Source of the DNA: Waterburya agarophytonicola KI4
GTDB taxonomy: Bacteria > Cyanobacteriota > Cyanobacteriia > Cyanobacteriales > Xenococcaceae
NCBI RefSeq assembly: GCF_020640915.1
Contig: NZ_JADWDC010000017.1
Coordinates: forward strand, 1-64,000
Direction of reading: 5' to 3'
Length of the DNA: 64,000 bases
A program made the position numbers and the translations under genes. Under the pieces are notes generated by a model. That model had not been told where the DNA came from and ran no database searches. It saw nothing but the letters and a program-made list of their open reading frames with translations. The number at the start of each line of letters is the position of its first letter. Position 1 is the stretch's first letter. Of the stretch, positions 9,378 through 17,990 are shown piece after piece.

Positions 9378-9437
9378 TTGCTCGGAATAATCGACAAAGC
9401 TATTGTATTGGAAAGATTTGCCGATTTTCCCGAGCAA
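9378..9437 (-). other. Long hairpin just after cpcA (first operon)
   Basis: Arms of 21 bases (9378-9398 and 9417-9437, core TTGCTCGG/CCGAGCAA) with two or three mismatches form a stem that begins 10 bases after the cpcA stop. No T-run follows. In cpc operons such stems after cpcBA are often thought to protect the abundant cpcBA transcript and reduce read-through. Here it would separate cpcBA from the linker-apcAB part. Confidence 0.55.
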
Positions 9438-9446
9438 TATACTTAA

Positions 9447-9932
9447 TTAAAGAGCATTGATGATGTAGTCAATGTAGGAATTTGCTTCAAGGGCAGGATC
9501 GCCACTTAAGCCGTGATTAGCCTTAATATATTTTAGAGCTTCAACATACCAACTAGGAACCAATTCAAAACTGCTGTGCATTTCAGCTAGACCAGCTAAT
9601 AGATAATCATCAGCAGGACCAGTACCACCTGCAATTAGACAGTATTGAATCATGCGAATATAATAGCCGATGTCGCGCAAGCACTTGGCTTTACCACGAG
9701 CATTAGAAGCATAGTTATTGCCTTGCATAGTAGTGGTGTAAGGAAATGCTTGATATACAGCATTAGCAGCACCTTCAGCCAATTGGTCAGCTTTCGCTCC
9801 GATAGCCTTTGCTGCTTCTAAATCTGCGGTAGCCAAGCGGAGACGACCAAAAGCTACTTGGAGTTCAACGTTACCTAAGTAACGACCTTGAGAATCAGCA
9901 GCTGAAACTGCTTCTGTCAATTGTGTCTTCAT
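9447..9932 (-). CDS. cpcA: Phycocyanin alpha subunit (operon 1)
   Basis: A 161-residue rod phycobiliprotein. The start [20 protein letters not shown], chromophore Cys84 in [12 protein letters not shown], and the block [20 protein letters not shown] identify CpcA. It is more divergent than the copy at 14965 (for example [13 protein letters not shown], and ARGKAKCL for PEGKAKCA) and ends one residue earlier, in INAL. It follows cpcB by 94 bases. The phycoerythrocyanin alpha subunit was considered, but the C-terminal half is phycocyanin-like. Confidence 0.92.
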   Translation of the reverse strand: MKTQLTEAVSAADSQGRYLGNVELQVAFGRLRLATADLEAAKAIGAKADQLAEGAANAVYQAFPYTTTMQGNNYASNARGKAKCLRDIGYYIRMIQYCLIAGGTGPADDYLLAGLAEMHSSFELVPSWYVEALKYIKANHGLSGDPALEANSYIDYIINAL

Positions 9933-10026
9933 CGGAATAATTTCTCCGTAGTAATGTTTAGAAAATTTTTTAAAGTTTTAACTAGATAATGCTATATCCA
10001 GTCTGAGTTAGGGGCAGAATGCTGTT

Positions 10027-10545
10027 CTAACCTACTGCTGCTGCTGCGCGATCAAAATAGCCAGATAATTCAGCCATCAAAGAACTACAATCACCTTGAG
10101 TTACACCATTCTTGTCATTAGCTAGTGCGATCGCTGCTTCCTTCATCTTAATAATGCTGTTTGCCATGGAAGGACCTGGAACTCCTAGAGCTACATAGGT
10201 TTCACGCAAGCCATTCAAACAGCGATCTTCTAAGACGCTGGCATCGCCTAAAAATACCGCATAAGTGACATAGCGCAGAATGATATCCATGTCGCGCAAA
10301 CATGCAGAAACTCGACGGTTAGTGTAGGCATTTCCACCAGGAGCAATTAACTGGGGCTGCTCTTCAAACAATATACGAGCTGCATTAGTAACGATCGCGT
10401 TGGAATTACTTGTAATTCGATTTACTACGTCCGTACGTTTAGCACCATCTTTAACTACAGCCATCAGAGCATCAATTTGAGCATTGGTCACTAGCTGACC
10501 CCGAGCATCTGACTGGGAAACAACCTTAGTAAAGGCATCTAACAT
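10027..10545 (-). CDS. cpcB: Phycocyanin beta subunit (operon 1)
   Basis: A 172-residue rod phycobiliprotein with both chromophore cysteines, Cys82 ([13 protein letters not shown]) and Cys153 (TQGDCSSLM), and Asn72 in GGNAYTNRR. The reading frame is open 35 codons further upstream, but the ATG at 10545 is chosen because AGGAGAAA lies just before it and the protein then starts [16 protein letters not shown] like all CpcB. First gene of the operon cpcB-cpcA-linker-apcA-apcB, with a 5' leader of roughly 170 bases and an L-box promoter upstream. Confidence 0.95.
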   Translation of the reverse strand: MLDAFTKVVSQSDARGQLVTNAQIDALMAVVKDGAKRTDVVNRITSNSNAIVTNAARILFEEQPQLIAPGGNAYTNRRVSACLRDMDIILRYVTYAVFLGDASVLEDRCLNGLRETYVALGVPGPSMANSIIKMKEAAIALANDKNGVTQGDCSSLMAELSGYFDRAAAAVG

Positions 10546-10683
10546 CAATATTTCTCCTAAAATTTTAAAAAAATTGGTACCAAAATGAATTACATGAAAA
10601 ACCGAATTCCAAACTTTGATCAAAAACTGTTTGTATGCATAAACATGCATTAATTAAATTAACAACTCGACTCAGGAGCGATA

Positions 10684-10698
10684 TAGCTTTTGAAGCTA
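10684..10698 (-). other. Leader hairpin in cpcB mRNA (operon 1)
   Basis: TAGCTT and AAGCTA pair around a 3-base loop inside the transcribed leader. The core GCTT...AAGC is preserved in the leader of the second cpc operon at 16247-16257, which suggests a retained RNA element. Confidence 0.4.
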
Positions 10699-10721
10699 GG
10701 ATATTCAGTGACATTTGGATG

Positions 10722-10760
10722 ATCTTATTCAATCAAAGTGTTTGTGCAATTCTTGTGCAA
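10722..10760 (-). promoter_or_regulatory. L-box promoter of cpc operon 1
   Basis: On the minus strand 10760-10743 reads TTGCACA-AGAA-TTGCACA, a perfect match to the RcaC-binding L box (TTGCACA-N4-TTGCACA) described for type III chromatic acclimation. The promoter-proximal half can act as a -35 element (TTGCAC, 10749-10744), 16 bases from a -10-like TAAGAT (10727-10722). The -35/-10 assignment is inference; the direct repeat is read from the sequence. Confidence 0.8.
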
Positions 10761-11007
10761 ACATGGCTCTTGAAAATAAAGTTTTGTTTGTTTTTATAAA
10801 GATAACTTTATTAAATTGTTCTGAAAGCATAAAAAAGCATAAACATAAAGCGTAGTTGATTGCTAGCTATACAATCAGCATCATCAGGTTAAACTCTGTA
10901 ACGTTTTATTCATTAAATGCTGATTTTAATTCCCTCCCCCCTGTATAATTTTGGACATCAATATCAAAGCTTTTTACTACTTATAATATTTGGGGGTTTG
11001 TATAAAC

Positions 11008-11760
11008 GTGGCTATTCCTTTATTAGCTTATTCTCCTTCCTGTCCCAACCAGCGTGTAGACGCATTGGGTGCTAGGGATGATGAGGCTATGATTTACTCA
11101 ACCGACGATCTGTTTTCTCCTACAGATATGGGAAATCTGATTCAAGCAGCCTATCGCCAAATCTTTTTCCACGCTTTTAGATGGGATCAAGAAGTTACTC
11201 TAGAATCTCAACTTCGCAACAGACAGATTACAGTCCGTGACTTTATCCGTGGATTACTGCTATCTAATACCTTTATTGACAGCTTTTACAATAAAAACAG
11301 TAATTATCGTTTTGTGGAACACTGTGTTCAAAAGGTTTTGGGACGCAAAGTTTACAACAAAGCCGAGAAAATTGCCTGGTCGGCAGTGGTCATGACGAAA
11401 GGGGTTAAGGGATTTGTTGATGAACTTCTCAACAGTGATGAATACATCGAGAACTTTGGCGAAAATATAGTTCCCTACCATCGTCGTCGTATTCTTCCCA
11501 GCCGTGCTGTAGGAGAAATTCCCTTTAATATTACTTCTCCTCGTTATGATGCTCACCATCGTCAGCAGCTAGGATTTCCTCAGACAATTTGGCAAGAGTC
11601 TGTTCGCAACTTTATTGCCTACGATAAACAACCTCAGGCTGGCGATCCTAGTTTGTTCCTGAACATGGCAAAAAAAATTACCCCCAAAGCCAACAACTTG
11701 AATACCATTTCTGCGTTCAACATTGACATTGCCAAGTCAGTCCCTTATCGCCGTAGTTAA
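11008..11760 (+). CDS. cpcG: Phycobilisome rod-core linker CpcG
   Basis: A 250-residue linker that attaches phycocyanin rods to the core. The N-terminal [17 protein letters not shown] matches the CpcG start, so GTG at 11008 is preferred to the in-frame TTG 18 bases upstream. A PBS-linker domain follows (about 40-190) with [32 protein letters not shown] and [12 protein letters not shown]. The C-terminus ends AKSVPYRRS with no hydrophobic segment, so it is not the membrane-associated CpcL type. Transcribed divergently from cpc operon 1 and convergently with pcyA. Confidence 0.92.
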   Translation: MAIPLLAYSPSCPNQRVDALGARDDEAMIYSTDDLFSPTDMGNLIQAAYRQIFFHAFRWDQEVTLESQLRNRQITVRDFIRGLLLSNTFIDSFYNKNSNYRFVEHCVQKVLGRKVYNKAEKIAWSAVVMTKGVKGFVDELLNSDEYIENFGENIVPYHRRRILPSRAVGEIPFNITSPRYDAHHRQQLGFPQTIWQESVRNFIAYDKQPQAGDPSLFLNMAKKITPKANNLNTISAFNIDIAKSVPYRRS

Positions 11761-11807
11761 GCGATCGCTCTTAATCTATACTTACTCTAAATGAGAAAGA
11801 GGTATTT

Positions 11808-11857
11808 AATAAATAGCGTCTTATATAGTAAGTTTCCTATATAAAACGCTATTTATT
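11808..11857. terminator. Long inverted repeat between cpcG and pcyA
   Basis: Arms of 21 bases (11808-11828 and 11837-11857) pair with one mismatch around an 8-base loop, in the convergent gap after cpcG and pcyA. The core is AATAAATAGCGT/ACGCTATTTATT. It has no strong T-run but is well placed to act as a bidirectional terminator. Confidence 0.55.
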
Positions 11858-11883
11858 GCGATAAAGTGCGACTATTAAAAAAC

Positions 11884-12621
11884 TCAAAGACAATCAAAAA
11901 GCATCTGGGTCATGTAGCGATCTGTCCAAGCTTTACCCAAAGATTTTTCTAAAACTCTACGGGTTTTGTCGTTTTGTTGTTGTTGAGCGCAGTAGTGGCG
12001 TTGTCCTGCAAGTATTTCCGCTTGATGAGTCGAACAGGTAGAAGGTGAACTGGCTAGAGTAAGTTGGCAATGTATGGCTAAATATTGTTGAACCCGTTCT
12101 AGGAAACGCTGTTCTTCTTGAGCATTGTGAGGATGGACAAATAAACAGAATCCTGAAAAAATATCGCCCCATTCAGGTAATTGACGAGGCTCGGAAAACT
12201 CAATAGTGGGTAGATTTGCTAAAGCCTTAATATAGTCAGAAGAAAGTACTCGCTGGTGATTTACGGGTGATAAATCGACGATTGCTGCGCCAATGCCCGC
12301 TTTCGTGCCGACTAAATCTACGCCAAAGATGGGCAAATCGTAATTAGGACGGGGAAACATCACACAGTGAAGAATATCAAGGCGATCGCCTACTTGGGCT
12401 AACTCTAAATGTAGTTTGCGAAACTGAGTGGTTTGATAGCAACGATTTTCAATTATTAATCTTTCCTCTTCCAAATTCCCCTCCACATAGCCCAAATCTT
12501 CAGGGATAGAATAGTAAGAGAGATCTAAGTTCCGCATCCACTGTTCTTCAATACAGTCTGCCAACTTTTGAATTAAATAGTGCTGACGTTCTCTTAGAGA
12601 AGAGTTAAATATTTCAATCAT
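11884..12621 (-). CDS. pcyA: Phycocyanobilin:ferredoxin oxidoreductase PcyA
   Basis: Reduces biliverdin IXalpha to phycocyanobilin, the chromophore of phycocyanin and allophycocyanin, using ferredoxin. At 245 residues it has the normal length. The catalytic residues known from the family are all visible: Glu73 in HLELAQVG, His85 in DILHCVMFPRP and Asp102 in FGVDLVGTKAG. It is the last gene of the second cpc operon, 138 bases after cpcD, so chromophore supply is coupled to apoprotein synthesis. pcyA is also a light-regulated target in type III acclimating species. Confidence 0.95.
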   Translation of the reverse strand: MIEIFNSSLRERQHYLIQKLADCIEEQWMRNLDLSYYSIPEDLGYVEGNLEEERLIIENRCYQTTQFRKLHLELAQVGDRLDILHCVMFPRPNYDLPIFGVDLVGTKAGIGAAIVDLSPVNHQRVLSSDYIKALANLPTIEFSEPRQLPEWGDIFSGFCLFVHPHNAQEEQRFLERVQQYLAIHCQLTLASSPSTCSTHQAEILAGQRHYCAQQQQNDKTRRVLEKSLGKAWTDRYMTQMLFDCL

Positions 12622-12759
12622 TGGCTTTTAAGTATTTTAAAATTTACAGTATTTAACTAGACTTCAAATTAAATTCAATATCAAAGATGGTAGGAGCTTT
12701 ATTGATTAAGCCCCTACAGCTAATTGCAATGGACTTTGAACCACTGCGATCGCCTAAAA

Positions 12760-13080
12760 TCAATTTTGATCGTCTCGATCAGCTTTCTGTTTTTTATGGT
12801 TGGCAGCTTTGTTATTTTCAGGACTATTGTTTTGCTCCTGTTGTTTAAAAGCTTCTAGAGATTGAATATTGACAATAGTTCCCCCCATTTTGCCAATACG
12901 CTGCATTTCTTCATTCATCCGACTATAGGGAACAGAAACAAAAACACTGCTGCTACTACGAAATTGATAATTGTTCTTATCGTTAGTTTCGTTTTGTTTT
13001 AATCCAGTTACTTCATAGACAAAAACTCTATTGTTTGTAGGAGATCCAGAATTGCCTCCCAGCACAGAACTACCTAACAT
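12760..13080 (-). CDS. cpcD: Small rod-capping linker CpcD
   Basis: A 106-residue linker that caps the distal end of phycocyanin rods. A CpcD domain (about 18-75) shows RVFVYEVTGL, SVFVSVPYSRM and MGGTIVNIQSL. The remaining 30 residues are a Lys/Asn/Gln/Glu-rich, probably disordered tail, longer than in typical CpcD of about 80 residues. It follows the second linker gene by 43 bases, with AGGAG-like sequence before the ATG. Confidence 0.88.
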   Translation of the reverse strand: MLGSSVLGGNSGSPTNNRVFVYEVTGLKQNETNDKNNYQFRSSSSVFVSVPYSRMNEEMQRIGKMGGTIVNIQSLEAFKQQEQNNSPENNKAANHKKQKADRDDQN

Positions 13081-13123
13081 GATTTTTTCTCCGTAATTAA
13101 ATAGGGAATAACTAAATTGATTC

Positions 13124-13984
13124 CTAGGCTAAAGTGACGCTGGCAATCTTACCGCCCATTTTATTGATTTTTGTCAACGTAGAGGTAAGTTGGTCGTAAG
13201 GAACTAAAATGGCTCGACTAACTCGACGCACCTTGGGATATCGAGGCAAAGACATCGCCGATATTTCAATGCGATAAATCCGATTATCTTGATTGGCATT
13301 TCTGAAAGCTTTGACAGGCGCATTTCCTTGACTAGACTCTTGATAAGCCCAACCTTCACTTCCTCCTGAGGGTGCAACTACCGCAGACGCTCCATTTTGA
13401 GCCAACTCTTTAGCCAAGCGAGATGTCTTACCAGCTATTTGAGAGCGATCGCTATTGGCATAACCCCGATACATTTGGAACATACGGGTGAAACCTACCA
13501 TTTTCTGTCCCTGTTGAGTCGCAAAACCTCTATAGTAAGGAACTATATTGTCACCAAAATTGGCATTGTATTCCGCTGAGTCGATATAGTCATCAATATC
13601 TGCTTCATAACCCTTAGTTTGATAAAGGTCGAGATGATAAATAACTTCTGACTCATCATAGGCTGCTCGTCCCAACAAGTGCTTGAGGTTTAACTCAATT
13701 ACTCTAGTTTGAAAATTGTCATAGAGAAATTTAGTCTTGTAGAGTTCTGATTTAGCTACTGCACGGACAAAATCTCGCACCGTCAGCGAACCATTACACA
13801 GCAAAGATTCCGTAGCGGTCAAACGCTCGGACTGCATAATGTAATCATTGCCCAAAACCTGCCGATAAACGGCATTAATTACCGTCTTAGCATCATCTTG
13901 AGTCCAATTAGGACGTAGTTCTAGCGGTTCTTGGTCGCTAAAAGCAGAAACTCCCAACCGAGAGGCTGCTGTTGTAATTGCCAC
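13124..13984 (-). CDS. cpcC: Phycocyanin rod linker, second of operon 2
   Basis: A 286-residue CpcC-type linker: PBS-linker domain about 20-190 ([54 protein letters not shown]), hinge, then CpcD-like domain about 235-285 ([36 protein letters not shown]). The start is GTG with AGGAGAAA upstream; it yields the same [15 protein letters not shown] start as its neighbour. With the linker at 14031 it corresponds in position to the two linker genes of a cpcBAHID-type operon. Confidence 0.9.
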   Translation of the reverse strand: MAITTAASRLGVSAFSDQEPLELRPNWTQDDAKTVINAVYRQVLGNDYIMQSERLTATESLLCNGSLTVRDFVRAVAKSELYKTKFLYDNFQTRVIELNLKHLLGRAAYDESEVIYHLDLYQTKGYEADIDDYIDSAEYNANFGDNIVPYYRGFATQQGQKMVGFTRMFQMYRGYANSDRSQIAGKTSRLAKELAQNGASAVVAPSGGSEGWAYQESSQGNAPVKAFRNANQDNRIYRIEISAMSLPRYPKVRRVSRAILVPYDQLTSTLTKINKMGGKIASVTLA

Positions 13985-14030
13985 TTATTTATTTCTCCTA
14001 AATCTATTATTTTTATTTGGGATAACCGAG

Positions 14031-14846
14031 TTAAGCGTTAGTAATACTAAGGACTCGACTACCTTGTTTATTAAGCTTTTGCAGCGTTGCCGAAAGTCTT
14101 TCATAAGGAACGACATATTCCTGCAAACTACGACGTATCTGGGGCGAACGTCCGATTCCTCCTTTAGTTACGCGCACTCGATATAAACCACCCCTTTCCG
14201 TAGTGGTCGTGCCAGAAAGAGAACCATTACCCCCTGGACTACGCACAGGAGTGGCAGTGTTGCGAGCTAAATCGTAGGTCAAGCGAGGGCTACCTGCATT
14301 GCCTTGAGCGCGATCGCTATTGGCATAACCACGATAAAGTTGAAACATCCGAGGGAAACCAACGGTTTTTTGTCCTATTTGAGTGGAAAAACCGCGATAG
14401 TAAGGGACAATATTGTCGCCAAAGTTCTGTACGTACTCTTCTGAATCAATATAAGAATCTATATCTGCCTCAAAACCCTGGTTTTGATATAAATCTAGAT
14501 GTTCGATAATTTCTGATTCATCATAAGGTGCGCGACCGAGTAAATGCTTGAAATTCAACTCAATGGTACGAATCTGATAGTTGTTATAAAAGAATTTTGC
14601 TTTATAGAGTTCCGATTTTGCTACCGCCCTTACGAATTCGCGGACGGGAATCGAACCATCTGCTAGAAGCGATTCTGCACCCTTTAGACGTTCTGATTTC
14701 ATCAAATGGTCGTTGCCTAAAACGTGTCGATATACTGCGGCGATCGCGATTTTGGCATCTTCTTTATCCCAATTGGGACGGAGTTCTACTATATTAGTCT
14801 CACCAAAAGCAGAAATTCCGAGACGAGATGCTGCTGTAATTGCCAT
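14031..14846 (-). CDS. cpcC: Phycocyanin rod linker, first of operon 2
   Basis: A 271-residue CpcC-type rod linker. The PBS-linker domain (about 18-188) has [34 protein letters not shown] and [21 protein letters not shown]; the CpcD-like C-terminus has [26 protein letters not shown] and [12 protein letters not shown] start with GGAG nine bases upstream. It follows cpcA by 118 bases and precedes a second linker by 46 bases. Its different C-terminal domain suggests a different place along the rod. Confidence 0.9.
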   Translation of the reverse strand: MAITAASRLGISAFGETNIVELRPNWDKEDAKIAIAAVYRHVLGNDHLMKSERLKGAESLLADGSIPVREFVRAVAKSELYKAKFFYNNYQIRTIELNFKHLLGRAPYDESEIIEHLDLYQNQGFEADIDSYIDSEEYVQNFGDNIVPYYRGFSTQIGQKTVGFPRMFQLYRGYANSDRAQGNAGSPRLTYDLARNTATPVRSPGGNGSLSGTTTTERGGLYRVRVTKGGIGRSPQIRRSLQEYVVPYERLSATLQKLNKQGSRVLSITNA

Positions 14847-14964
14847 TGCTTATACTCCTAAATTTTTTGATTGGTACATTAAAAAAAATTGCTCGAAATT
14901 ACAGCCAACCATTAAACAAAAACAAGCCTAATAGTCATCTGCGATTTCGAGCTACTAGAAAAAA

Positions 14965-15453
14965 CTAGCTTAGAGCGTTAATTGCATACTCAATATATGA
15001 GTTAGCTTCTACAGCAGGATCGCCACTTAAACCATGATTAGCTTTGATATATTTGAGAGCCTCAACATACCAGCTAGGAGACAATTCAAAAGTAGCGTTG
15101 ATTTCTGCAACCCCAGCGATCAAATAATCGTCCATTGGACCAGTACTACCAGCAACCAGACAGTAAGTGATCATCCGTAGATAGTAGCCGATATCGCGAG
15201 CGCATTTAGCTTTTCCTTCAGGAGAAGAAGCATAATTTGGTCCCTCCATTTGAGTAGTGTAGGGAAACTTGCTATAAACTGCTTGAGCAGCACCATTAAC
15301 TAGGCTGTCTGCTTTTCCAGTTAATCCTTGGGCAGCTTCTAAACTAGCACCTGCTTGGCGAAAACGACCAAATGCCGTTTGAATTTCGCTACTGCTTAAG
15401 AAACGACCTTGAGAATCAGCAGCAGAAACTGCTTCAGTGATAGGAGTTTTCAT
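14965..15453 (-). CDS. cpcA: Phycocyanin alpha subunit (operon 2)
   Basis: A canonical 162-residue CpcA: start [20 protein letters not shown], chromophore Cys84 in [15 protein letters not shown], and C-terminus [12 protein letters not shown]. It is closer to the usual phycocyanin alpha sequence than the copy at 9447, so this operon probably encodes the standard rods. It follows cpcB by 121 bases, a gap filled in part by a heptanucleotide repeat. Confidence 0.95.
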   Translation of the reverse strand: MKTPITEAVSAADSQGRFLSSSEIQTAFGRFRQAGASLEAAQGLTGKADSLVNGAAQAVYSKFPYTTQMEGPNYASSPEGKAKCARDIGYYLRMITYCLVAGSTGPMDDYLIAGVAEINATFELSPSWYVEALKYIKANHGLSGDPAVEANSYIEYAINALS

Positions 15454-15532
15454 GGGTAGAGTACCTCTTAATTTAAGTTTTTATTATGTTTAACTAAAAA
15501 ATGAATTTGAGTATAAGCAAACCAGCAATAAC

Positions 15533-15560
15533 TTATTACTTATTACTTATTACTTATTAC
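15533..15560. repeat. Heptanucleotide repeat (TTATTAC) x4
   Basis: Four exact tandem copies of TTATTAC lie in the cpcB-cpcA spacer of operon 2, immediately after the cpcB stop. The spacer of operon 1 lacks it, so it arose or was lost after the operons diverged. Confidence 0.9.
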
Positions 15561-15574
15561 TTGAGCAAAGCGAC

Positions 15575-16093
15575 CTAGCCGACTGCTGCTGCTGCACGAT
15601 CAAAGTAGCTAGATACTTCAGACATCAGAGAACTGCAATCTCCTTGAGTTACACCATTTTTGTCATTAGCCAAAGCGATCGCCGCAGCTTTCATTTTGTT
15701 AACTGCTTCAGCTACAGATCCACCAGGAACGCCTAAAGCTACATAGGTTTCACGCAAACCATTCAAACAACGATCTTCTAAAACGCTGCCATCGCCTGAA
15801 AAAGTTGCATAAGTCACATAGCGCAAGATAATTTCCATATCGCGCAAACATGCAGCCATGCGACGGTTAGTATAAGCGTTACCACCAGGAGCGATTAATT
15901 GGGGCTGTTCGGAAAATAAAACCCGAGCAGCATTAGCCACAATAGCGGAAGAGTTACCAGTGATGCGGTTTACCACATCCATACGTTTGTTGCTTTCGGC
16001 AACCATATTTTTGAGAGCATCAAACTGACCTTGATTTAGATAGTCTCCTCTAGCATCGGCTTGGGAAATCACCCTGGTAAATGCGTCAAACAT
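15575..16093 (-). CDS. cpcB: Phycocyanin beta subunit (operon 2)
   Basis: A 172-residue CpcB with chromophore Cys82 ([13 protein letters not shown]) and Cys153 (TQGDCSSLM) and Asn72 in GGNAYTNRR. The ATG at 16093 is preferred to an in-frame TTG one codon upstream because it gives the usual [16 protein letters not shown] start with AGGAGAAA properly spaced. First gene of cpcB-cpcA-linker-linker-cpcD-pcyA. Confidence 0.96.
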   Translation of the reverse strand: MFDAFTRVISQADARGDYLNQGQFDALKNMVAESNKRMDVVNRITGNSSAIVANAARVLFSEQPQLIAPGGNAYTNRRMAACLRDMEIILRYVTYATFSGDGSVLEDRCLNGLRETYVALGVPGGSVAEAVNKMKAAAIALANDKNGVTQGDCSSLMSEVSSYFDRAAAAVG

Positions 16094-16419
16094 CAATATT
16101 TCTCCTAAATCTTATAATTTGCACCAAATGAATTACATAGAAAACTGATTCCTAACTCCGCGCGAAAACTATATATCCGCAGAATAGTTAAAAGTTGAGG
16201 CTCAATGCTTGATTCAACTTTCACGATGTAACTAAAAAGCGACAAAGCTTTTGAAGCCAGGAGATTCAGTGACATTTGGATATATTTATTCAACCAAAGT
16301 CTTTGTGCAATTCTTGTGCAATCATGTCGAGAAAAAATAAAGTTTTGTGTGTTTTTATCACAAGACAGAAATAAAAGATTCCAACAAGATCGCTATTAGT
16401 CTGGAAAAAGCGCGATCGC
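16094..16419. other. Control region upstream of cpc operon 2
   Basis: This 326-base region between cpcB and the end of argB holds the cpcB leader, the L-box promoter (16283-16321) and a HIP1 site near 16412. The part at 16246-16325 is closely similar to the upstream region of operon 1. No reading frame in it is convincing. Confidence 0.6.
16283..16321 (-). promoter_or_regulatory. L-box promoter of cpc operon 2
   Basis: On the minus strand 16321-16304 reads TTGCACA-AGAA-TTGCACA, identical to the box in front of operon 1, including the 4-base spacer. The proximal half offers a -35 (TTGCAC), 16 bases from TAAATA at 16288-16283. Flanks are also conserved (CAATCAAAG versus CAACCAAAG; GTGACATTTGGAT in both). 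Confidence 0.8.
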
Positions 16420-17310
16420 TTACATCAATTCTGATGCCACAATCATCGAACCAATTCCTTCATCAGTTAAAATTTCTAGTAATAGAGAATGGGGCAAACG
16501 ACCATCTAAAACATGGGCAGCACGGACTCCTTGGGCAAGCGATCGTACGCAACAAGTTACTTTGGGAATCATACCTCCCGAAACAACTCCTTGGTCTATT
16601 AGCTCCCTAGCTTTTTGAATATCTAATTTATTAATTAAGCTAGAAGAATCGTGAAAATCGTACATAATGCCAGGAGTATCGGTTAATAAAATCAACTTTT
16701 CCGCCTGTAATGCAGCAGCAATTTCCCCTGCTACTGTATCGGCATTGATGTTGTATGCCTGTCCCTCTTCATCGGCAGCCACGCTAGAAATCACAGGTAC
16801 GTAGCCAGCATTAACCAGAGTTTCAATTAAATCAGTATTGATGTTGGTAACTTCCCCCACAAAGCCCACTCCTTCTTTACCTACGGGACGAGCTTGAATC
16901 ATATTGCCATCTTTACCACATAGTCCTACCGCAGAAGCTCCCGCACGGCTAATCAAAGATACTAATTCTTTATTAACTCTACCCGCCAAGACCATTTCTA
17001 CCACATCCATTGTGGCAGCATCGGTTACTCGCAAACCGTCTTTAAAAGCTGGCTCAATATTTAGTTTTTGCAACCAGTTATTAATTTCTGGGCCTCCTCC
17101 GTGTACTACTACAGGACGTACCCCAACACAAGCAAGGAAGACCACATCGTTAATTACTTTGGCTTTGAGACTACCATCCTTCATCGCAGCACCACCATAT
17201 TTGATGACAATGGTGCGACCTGCAAATTTTTGAACATAGGGTAGAGCTTCACTTAAGACACGGACGCGGGTTGCTGCTGCTTCTTTGAGATATTCGCTAT
17301 CGTACACCAT
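16420..17310 (-). CDS. argB: Acetylglutamate kinase
   Basis: Phosphorylates N-acetylglutamate, the controlled step of arginine synthesis; in cyanobacteria it is activated by the PII signal protein. Its 296 residues are normal. The N-terminal helix ([21 protein letters not shown]) present in arginine-sensitive hexameric enzymes is there, followed by [21 protein letters not shown], the substrate Arg in GLRVTD and VISSVA...[13 protein letters not shown]. It lies 22 bases after aroK on the same strand. The window also holds an arginine-degrading enzyme (45917). Confidence 0.95.
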   Translation of the reverse strand: MVYDSEYLKEAAATRVRVLSEALPYVQKFAGRTIVIKYGGAAMKDGSLKAKVINDVVFLACVGVRPVVVHGGGPEINNWLQKLNIEPAFKDGLRVTDAATMDVVEMVLAGRVNKELVSLISRAGASAVGLCGKDGNMIQARPVGKEGVGFVGEVTNINTDLIETLVNAGYVPVISSVAADEEGQAYNINADTVAGEIAAALQAEKLILLTDTPGIMYDFHDSSSLINKLDIQKARELIDQGVVSGGMIPKVTCCVRSLAQGVRAAHVLDGRLPHSLLLEILTDEGIGSMIVASELM

Positions 17311-17332
17311 AGAATTTTGAGAAATTGAAAAA

Positions 17333-17869
17333 TTAATTATTAGGGATTTTTACTTGAGATTTAAGCACGGTAGGTATAGTTTCAATAATTTTGGCAGATA
17401 TATCCGCAGGAGAAATATCTGAATTAATCGGAGTTACTATATCTGCTTGAGCATATAAAGAACGACGAGTTTCAAGTAATGACTCTAGTTTGTCAGCTAG
17501 AGGTCGGGTTTGATCTTGAGCTAATCTTTTCTTTAATATCTCCAAATCTACATCGAGCCAGACAACCAAACCGTCTCTTAGATAACTCCAATTTGTCTGT
17601 TTTGTGATAATGCCCCCACCAGTAGATATGACTGATCGCGCATATACTGATAACTGGGATAATACCTGGGTTTCCAATTCCCGAAAATAAACTTCTCCTT
17701 CTGTTTGAAAAATATCTGTAATGGGTTGTTTGGCGATCGCTTCAATGGTTTCGTCGGTGTCAATAAAGCGATAGTTGAGATCTTTGGCTAGTTGCTTACC
17801 TACAGTAGTTTTTCCCGCCCCCATCATGCCAATCAAATATACACTAACACCTTGTAATAAATCACTCAT
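17333..17869 (-). CDS. aroK: Shikimate kinase
   Basis: Phosphorylates shikimate in the chorismate pathway. A 178-residue P-loop kinase: Walker [24 protein letters not shown] for substrate binding, TGGGIIT for the shikimate-binding loop, and the lid region DQTRPLAD. First gene of an aroK-argB unit, divergent from the phosphoketolase-like gene with 121 bases between them. Confidence 0.95.
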   Translation of the reverse strand: MSDLLQGVSVYLIGMMGAGKTTVGKQLAKDLNYRFIDTDETIEAIAKQPITDIFQTEGEVYFRELETQVLSQLSVYARSVISTGGGIITKQTNWSYLRDGLVVWLDVDLEILKKRLAQDQTRPLADKLESLLETRRSLYAQADIVTPINSDISPADISAKIIETIPTVLKSQVKIPNN

Positions 17870-17990
17870 AAATCCTATGTATTAACATTTACCAATAGTA
17901 CTAATAGAAAGATCTTGTCGTTTTAGTATCACCCAAAATTGTAAGATTTACTTAACACTAGCAGCTCGATCGAGAGAAGGAAATATATTT

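Larger units (their letters stand above)
10546..11007. other. Divergent control region between cpcB and cpcG
   Basis: This 462-base region holds the cpcB leader, a conserved leader hairpin at 10684-10698, the L-box promoter at 10722-10760 and, on the other side, an AT-rich stretch that must serve cpcG. About 80 bases around the L box are nearly repeated upstream of the second cpcB (16246-16325). Confidence 0.7.

Noticed and set aside
9447-10545. Phycoerythrocyanin (pecBA) identity for the divergent first pair
   Set aside because: The alpha subunit keeps the phycocyanin blocks [20 protein letters not shown], and no pecE/pecF lyase-isomerase genes follow.
10546-10650. N-terminal extension of cpcB in the same frame
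   Set aside because: A good ribosome-binding site and the universal CpcB start lie at the internal ATG (10545); the extra 35 codons overlap the leader and have no homology-like features.
11008-11760. CpcL-type membrane rod linker
   Set aside because: The C-terminus lacks the hydrophobic segment that defines CpcL; the protein is a normal CpcG.
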